Assembly (NCBI RefSeq): GCF_000189635.1
Contig: NW_002476448.1
Location: 123,079-187,078 of the forward strand
Length of the DNA stretch: 64,000 bases
Reading direction: 5' to 3'
Source of the DNA: Tetrahymena thermophila SB210
Taxonomy: Eukaryota; Ciliophora; Oligohymenophorea; Hymenostomatida; Tetrahymenidae
The notes beneath the pieces were generated by a model, which had not been told where the DNA came from, did not search any database, and was given only the letters and a program-made list of their open reading frames with translations. The position numbers were made by a program, and so were the translations under genes. Below, in pieces: positions 61,744 to 64,000 of this stretch. The first letter of the stretch is position 1; each line of letters opens with the position of its first letter.

Positions 61744-64000
61744 TCAATATTAAAGACAACTAATCTTTTTGATTTAAGACACTTGCCTTTTACTTTGAAT
61801 TTTTATGAAATTTTCTTTGAGCTAAAAATTTTAAAATAAATCTGTGTAAATTTTAAATAAATATAAAAATAGAATAAACTTTTAAATTAAATTATTCTTT
61901 AAATTTATAAATAAAATAATATTAGTGCAATAAAAAAGATAAAAAAATAAATCAAATAAATTCAAAGAAATTTTTTTTATATTCATTTTTATAGTTTAAA
62001 ATATCACAATTCAAAACAAATAAACTGTTTTTACTCAAGGTAAAGTGTCAAATTTGAGAGATTAATGCATTTTGCTAAAGCTGAACCTAAGGCTGATGCA
62101 CCTTCATCACCAATTTAATTAGACCTTTTTTAATATTGAAGAAAAAATATATCATTAAATAGTTAATTAGAAGGAAAAAATGAAGAAAAAATATGAAATA
62201 ATAAAATTAATTAATAATAAAAGCAAATGAATAAAATAAATGATGAGCTTAATTAACAAAGGAAAAACAAAACAGCAAGCACTATAAAAAGAAAAAGAAA
62301 AAAGAGCTTTATTGTTTTTAATTAGTTTTTATAATTAAAAATATCACAATCCAAAACAAATAAAGTGTTTTTACAGAAGGTTAAGTGTCAAATTTGAGAG
62401 ATTAATGCATTTTGCTAAAGCTGAACCTAAGCCTGATGCACCCATTGCACCAATTTAATTAGACCTTTTTTAATATTGAAGAAAAAATATATCATTAAAT
62501 AGTTAATTAGAAGGAAAAAATGAAGAAAAAATATGAAATAATAAAATTAATAAATAATAAAAGCAAATGAATAAAATAAATGATGAGCTTAATTAACAAA
62601 GAAAAAACAAAACAGCAAGCACGATAAAAAGAAAAAGAAAAAGAAAAAAGAGCTTTATTGTTTTTAATTAGTTTTTATAATTAAAAATATCACAATCCAA
62701 AACAAATAAACTGTTTTTACCAAAGGTTAAGTGTCAAATTTGAGAGATTAATGCATTTTGCTAAAGCTGAACCTAAGCCTGATGCACCTTCATCACCAAT
62801 TTAATTAGACCTTTTTAAATATTGAAGAAAAAATATATCATTAAATAGTTAATTAGAAGGAAAAAATGAAGAAAAAATATGAAATAATAAAATTAATTAA
62901 TAATAAAAGCAAATGAATAAAATAAATGATGAGCTTAATTAACAAAGAAAAAACAAAACAGCAAGCACGATAAAAAGAAAAAGAAAAAAGAGCTTTATTG
63001 TTTTTAATTAGTTTTTAAAATTAAAAATATCACAATCCAAAACAAATAAACTGTTTTTACCAAAGGATAAGTGTCAAATTTGAGAGATTAATGCATTTTG
63101 CTAAATCTGAACCTAAGCCTGATGCACCATCCTCACCAATTTAATTAGACCTTTTTAAATATTGAAGAAAAAATATATCATTAAATAGTTAATTAGAAGG
63201 AAAAAATGAAGAAAAAATATGAAATAATAAAATTAATTAATAATAAAAGCAAATGAATAAAATAAATGATGAGCTTAATTAACAAAACAGCAAGCACGAT
63301 AAAAAGAAAAAGAAAAAAGAGCTTTATTGTTTTTAATTAGTTTTTATAATTAAAAATATCACAATCCAAAACAAATAAACTGTTTTTACCAAAGGTCAAG
63401 TGTCAAATTTGAGAGATTAATGCATTTTGCTAAAGCTGAACCTAAGCCTGATGCACCTTCATTGCACCAATTTTATTGTTACTTCTTAAATATTGAAGAA
63501 AAAATATATCATTAAATAGTTAATTAGAAGGAAAAAATGAAGAAAAAATATGAAATAATAAAATTAATTAATAATAAAAGCAAATGAATAAAATAAATGA
63601 TGAGCTTAATTAACAAAACAGCAAGCACGATAAAAAGAAAAAGAAAAAAGAGCTTTATTGTTTTTAATTAGTTTTTATAATTAAAAATATCACAATCCAA
63701 AACAAATAAACTGTTTTTACTGAAGGTTAAGTGTCAAATTTGAGAGATTAATGCATTTTGCTAAAGCTGAACCTAAGTCTGATGCACCTTCATCACCAAT
63801 TTAATTTCTACTTTTTAAATATTGAAGAAAAAATATATCATTAAATAGTTAATTAGAAGGAAAAAATGAAGAAAAAATATGAAATAATAAAATTAATTAA
63901 TAATAAAAGCAAATGAATAAAATAAATGATGAGCTTAATTAACAAAGGAAAAACAAAACAGCAAGCACGATAAAAAGAAAAAGAAAAAAGAGCTTTATTG
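61744..64000 (-). CDS. Leucine-rich-repeat protein, 3' part (5' end outside window)
   Basis: Six LRR exons and a last exon are visible. LRR exons: 62035-62124, 62375-62464, 62721-62810, 63061-63150, 63390-63481, 63721-63810. Each of 90 nt encodes one 30-residue ribonuclease-inhibitor-type repeat (NQIGDEGASGLGSALAKC, then INLSNLTLNL), entering and leaving in phase 2, with donor GTAAAAACAG and acceptor AAAAG. The junction codon gives W, L, C or another residue depending on the copy. The fifth exon is 92 nt, a +2 shift (ggtgcaatgaagg where the others have ggtgatgaagg). The last exon, 61744-61821, gives SKKISQKFKVKGKCLKSKKI and ends at TGA (61744-61746). Such repeats form a curved protein-binding surface. 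The N-terminal part, which would show any other domain, is outside the window. Confidence 0.82.
62035..64000. repeat. Tandem array of about 330-346 bp exon-plus-intron units
   Basis: Six units start at 62035, 62375, 62721, 63061, 63390 and 63721 (spacings 340, 346, 340, 329, 331). Each holds one 90-92 bp LRR exon and about 240-256 bp of intron. The introns are almost identical between units, for example agaaggaaaaaatgaagaaa and gatgagcttaattaacaaa. Differences are small indels, such as loss of gaaaaaac after aacaaa in units 4 and 5. The array runs off the right edge of the window. Confidence 0.9.

Noticed and set aside
62035..64000. Tandem repeats considered as a CRISPR array or non-coding satellite
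   Set aside because: Each unit contains a conserved LRR-coding exon with splice signals, and unit spacing and length do not fit CRISPR repeats and spacers.

Overview
The window reads as nuclear DNA of a ciliate close to Tetrahymena. It is extremely A+T-rich, short introns have GT...AG borders, and reading frames open only when TAA and TAG are read as glutamine and TGA is the sole stop. Between paralogues the same glutamine is written TAG, CAG or TAA; the fourth codon of the genes starting at 20660 and 25684 is TAG in one and CAG in the other. Read with the standard code the window looks almost empty. Every gene I can support is on the minus strand.

Most of the window (1-59905) is a tandem array of one gene family: twelve receptor genes that look complete or run off the window edge, plus several broken copies. 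Each encodes about 1000 residues: a short cytoplasmic N-terminus, a first membrane helix, a large extracellular double-Cache (dCache_1-like) ligand-binding region with a Cys-rich stretch ending in WRCRPWY, a second membrane helix, and a helical cytoplasmic tail of about 475 residues with TPR-like stretches. I modelled one copy (40078-43824) exon by exon: ten exons in phase, 1025 residues. No kinase, cyclase, HAMP or methyl-accepting domain is visible.

Layout in forward order. Group A: genes at 1-3401 (3' end off the window) and 5396-9945, with a truncated copy at 3807-4386 between them. A histidine phosphatase gene (10482-11736) interrupts the array. A single receptor gene lies at 12443-16273. 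Group B: four close copies at 16561-20660, 21627-25684, 26531-30598 and 31483-35546, with decaying fragments of another receptor's 3' end in three spacers. Gene 35878-39541 is the intact relative of those fragments. Group C: genes 40078-43824 and 46852-50637 with a deleted copy (44954-46095) and a tail relic (44454-44720) between them. Group D: genes 51276-55175 and 56046-59905.

The fragments record how the array grew. In groups B and C the duplicated unit was one gene plus the 3' tail of its upstream neighbour, so tail relics recur while the intact neighbour survives only at the original junction. The right end (61744-64000) is the 3' part of a leucine-rich-repeat gene built from 90-bp exons, one 30-residue repeat per exon, in a nearly perfect tandem array of about 330-346 bp exon-plus-intron units; its 5' end is outside the window. 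By family the receptors probably sense small molecules outside the cell and signal through a tail of unknown partner. That role is inferred.
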